Part shown: positions 62,195 to 64,000 of the stretch, in pieces | Position numbering within the stretch: the first letter of the stretch is position 1 | Layout of the letters: every line of letters starts with the position of its first letter | From: Diplonema papillatum | Lineage: Eukaryota; Euglenozoa; Diplonemea; Diplonemida; Diplonemidae | Assembly: GCA_030068145.1 (NCBI GenBank) | Contig: JAPJBO010000058.1 | Span: 124,001 to 188,000, forward strand | DNA length: 64,000 nucleotides | Direction: 5' to 3' | Translations under genes and position numbers: made by a program | Notes under the pieces: generated by a model | Told to the model about the DNA's origin: nothing | The model's input: only the letters and a program-made list of their open reading frames with translations | Databases searched by the model: none

Positions 62195-63334
62195 TTTGTC
62201 AATGACATTGTTCTAATAGCCCGATCCGCAGCAGCAGCCAGAGTGCTCCCAACTACTGCGGCAGCCGCGAAGTATGGCCTGAAGGTCAACTACGGCGTAG
62301 GCAAGACAGAGGTAGTCGTCCTGGGTTCGCCAGTTGTACGTACCGTAACGCGTCCAGATGGGGCCTCCCTCCGTGAGGTTCCGGACTACAAATACCTCGG
62401 CTCCATGCTCGTGGACAGCAGAGCGGATTTCCTACGGAACAAGTCTTTGGCCTGGGTAGCAGTACACAGACTGAAGTCTGTTTGGCGGTCCACGATTAGG
62501 CTCGACCTAAAGGTTTTGTTTTTCAAGACGCTCGTGGTTCCCGTCTTTCTGTCAGGCGCCGAAACTTGGATCGTTGGCACTTCCCTGCTTCCTGAGATCA
62601 CGGGAGCATACACTTGTCTAGTTCGGTTTGTTCGAGGCATTAAGGTCTACAGTCGCGAAACGCGCTGTAGCAATAATGACCTTTTTGCGGATCAGTTCCC
62701 GAGGATCGAAGTTGAGTTGCAGAGAAAGCGGCTCCGCTTCGCTGGGCACTGCCTGAGGGCGGACCAGCCAGCATCGAGCGTGCTTCTTGCAACGACACGT
62801 CGAAAGAAGAAACGCGGTCGACCTCCGCTTTCTTATCTCGATGTGCTCCAACGCGACCTCGGCATGTCGAACACTGAGGAGATCCGGGAGCTGATGGCAG
62901 ACAGGGTAGCATGGGACGCGAAGGTCCAGCGGGTGGTGGAGGCCACCAGGCAGAGAACCGTGCGGCCGCCGCGGAAGACGCGGAAAGGCATGAAGGCACG
63001 TGGGACCGGATCCGGACGACCCCCGGAAGCGCGTGATCTCGCAGGCTGCGCGGCGCATGCGCAAGGTTAATGCGCTGAAGTACATCGACCAACTCATTTG
63101 TGCGGCACCGACCTGCCACGTTCAAGCTTGCTCCGACCACTGCACCCTCTGCCGACACTCGCTAGCCGTCGACGCTCATAACGGCAGCCCCATCCTGAAG
63201 TGCAAATACTGCCGACGCGTCACTGCTGCTGTGTGCGCTCGGATTGGCGCCGCTCAAGCGGCCACCTTATGTCACTCGTTCGTTTGTAAAGATTGCTCCG
63301 TTCTTCTCCCTTGTTCCCGGATTGGGATGACACA

Positions 63335-63364
<30 letters not shown>
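62195..63364 (+). pseudogene. 5'-truncated RTE-like LINE remnant with (ACT)n tail
   Basis: Begins exactly at RT motif C, read FVNDIVLIA (active enzymes have F-A-D-D), and continues through the thumb: KYGLKVNYGVGKTEV, YLGSMLVDSRADF, FFKTLVVPVFLSGAETW. That order is typical of RTE/CR1-type LINEs. A +1 frame change near 63000 leads into a Cys-rich end (CTLCRHSL, CKYCRRV, CKDCSVLLPC) that looks like a zinc-binding module. The copy ends in ACACATACTACT..., a simple-repeat tail common in RTE elements. It lacks everything upstream of motif C, so it is dead. Confidence 0.75.
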
Positions 63365-63365
<1 letters not shown>

Positions 63366-63468
63366 GTGTTAACAATGCATTGGTGGTACTAAACAATAGT
63401 AGTTGGCAGCGTACTAAAAGCAACTCACCAAATCAGGTGAAAAGCCGCTAGTGCGCACAAACAAAGGA
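63366..63468 (+). repeat. Dispersed repeat family III, third copy
   Basis: GTGTTAACAATGCATTGGTG, then TAGTAGTTGGCAGCGTACTA and GTGCGCACAAACAAAGG, directly after the LINE ACT tail. Confidence 0.88.
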
Positions 63469-64000
63469 ATTCCATCTACACACAGCTCTCCACCAAGCCG
63501 GAAGCCACAACCTGCCGACCCTCCTAACACCATGCAAAAAGATCGGTCGAGAGAAAAATTTTGACCTCTTTTTGTGAACCGTGCCAACCAGTTCCATTTT
63601 GTTGGCAAAGCGGAACACCACTGAACATAACCAAAAAACAAGTGTGACACCTACCCATTTCTTCTGCAAAAGTCCTGTATTTGCTGTTTGGATAATACCA
63701 TCAGCCTGGGAAGGCTGGGAAGAAAGTTCTATTTTTACATAAGCGCCAGCTTGAAAGGAAATGCGACGATGCTGCCCGACAAAGAACAGAAGGGATCCCA
63801 AGTGCTGCAACCGAACCACGTGTTGAACGGACGTGAGGTCATGCGGGTCTACCCCTACAAGACACATCACACAAACACAACGGTCAAAGTCCTGAGAGAG
63901 AAAACAACACACGGTGGTGTAAGCGAAGAAGAAATCAGACTGTGTTTGTGTTTGTATTTGCTCCCTTCCATTCGGAGTCGAAGCAGCTACATCGAGTATT
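63469..64000. other. Window end, no gene recognised
   Basis: A faint family I resemblance appears near 63733-63790 (ACATAAGCGCCAGCTTGAAAG). Otherwise nothing is seen. Confidence 0.4.

Overview
The window is nuclear DNA from a repeat-rich eukaryote, most likely a unicellular protist. Evidence for this: split genes with canonical GT-AG introns, a myosin, a dynactin subunit, a MAPK-like kinase, a monoglyceride-lipase-like hydrolase and a poly-Q CCCH zinc-finger protein, together with LINEs and tyrosine-recombinase retroelements. There are no bacterial operons, rRNA genes or CRISPR arrays. An alveolate such as a chromerid fits the gene style and base composition, but that is inference from memory of such genomes.

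Layout. 0.2-4.7 kb: palindrome and a decayed DIRS-like element (RT, RNase H, tyrosine recombinase). 4.98-10.6 kb: three-exon unconventional myosin whose terminal coding segment is duplicated just downstream. 12.4-31.5 kb: one MAPK-like kinase gene of seven exons (about 472 codons spread over 19 kb). Its introns hold a tRNA-like sequence, minisatellites, an antisense 5'-truncated LINE (14.8-19.1 kb), an 18-bp satellite ending at a splice acceptor, and a near-complete LINE (23.2-30.4 kb) that sits inside an (AC)n microsatellite. 31.5-36.4 kb: decayed tandem and dispersed repeats. 36.5-38.5 kb: two unrecognised ORFs. 40.3-41.4 kb: dynactin p27 (DCTN6) in two exons. 43.0-44.9 kb: two-exon alpha/beta hydrolase. 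46.4-53.0 kb: a young-looking tyrosine-recombinase retrotransposon with split direct repeats (A1, B1-A2, B2) and three intact ORFs. 53.0-54.5 kb: a large inverted-repeat (foldback) element. 56.5-57.8 kb: CCCH zinc-finger protein. 58-64 kb: satellites, dispersed repeats and an RTE-like LINE remnant.

The most interesting material is in the mobile elements. The sense LINE encodes OTU protease, APE endonuclease, RT, CCHC knuckle, RNase H and a Cys/His tail. It appears to express ORF2 through a single in-frame UAG because ORF2 has no usable AUG. Its tail and one middle domain are shared with the antisense LINE. The tyrosine-recombinase element places its recombinase gene between A2 and B2 and has a similar single in-frame stop between gag and pol. 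The host kinase is unusual too: it has DLG for DFG, PPE for APE, no TxY lip, and two splice acceptors that abut AC-rich tandem repeats.

No host genes look functionally linked. They are independent housekeeping or signalling genes separated by transposon debris. Exon boundaries were placed by hand from reading frame, phase and conserved motifs, so small errors are possible.
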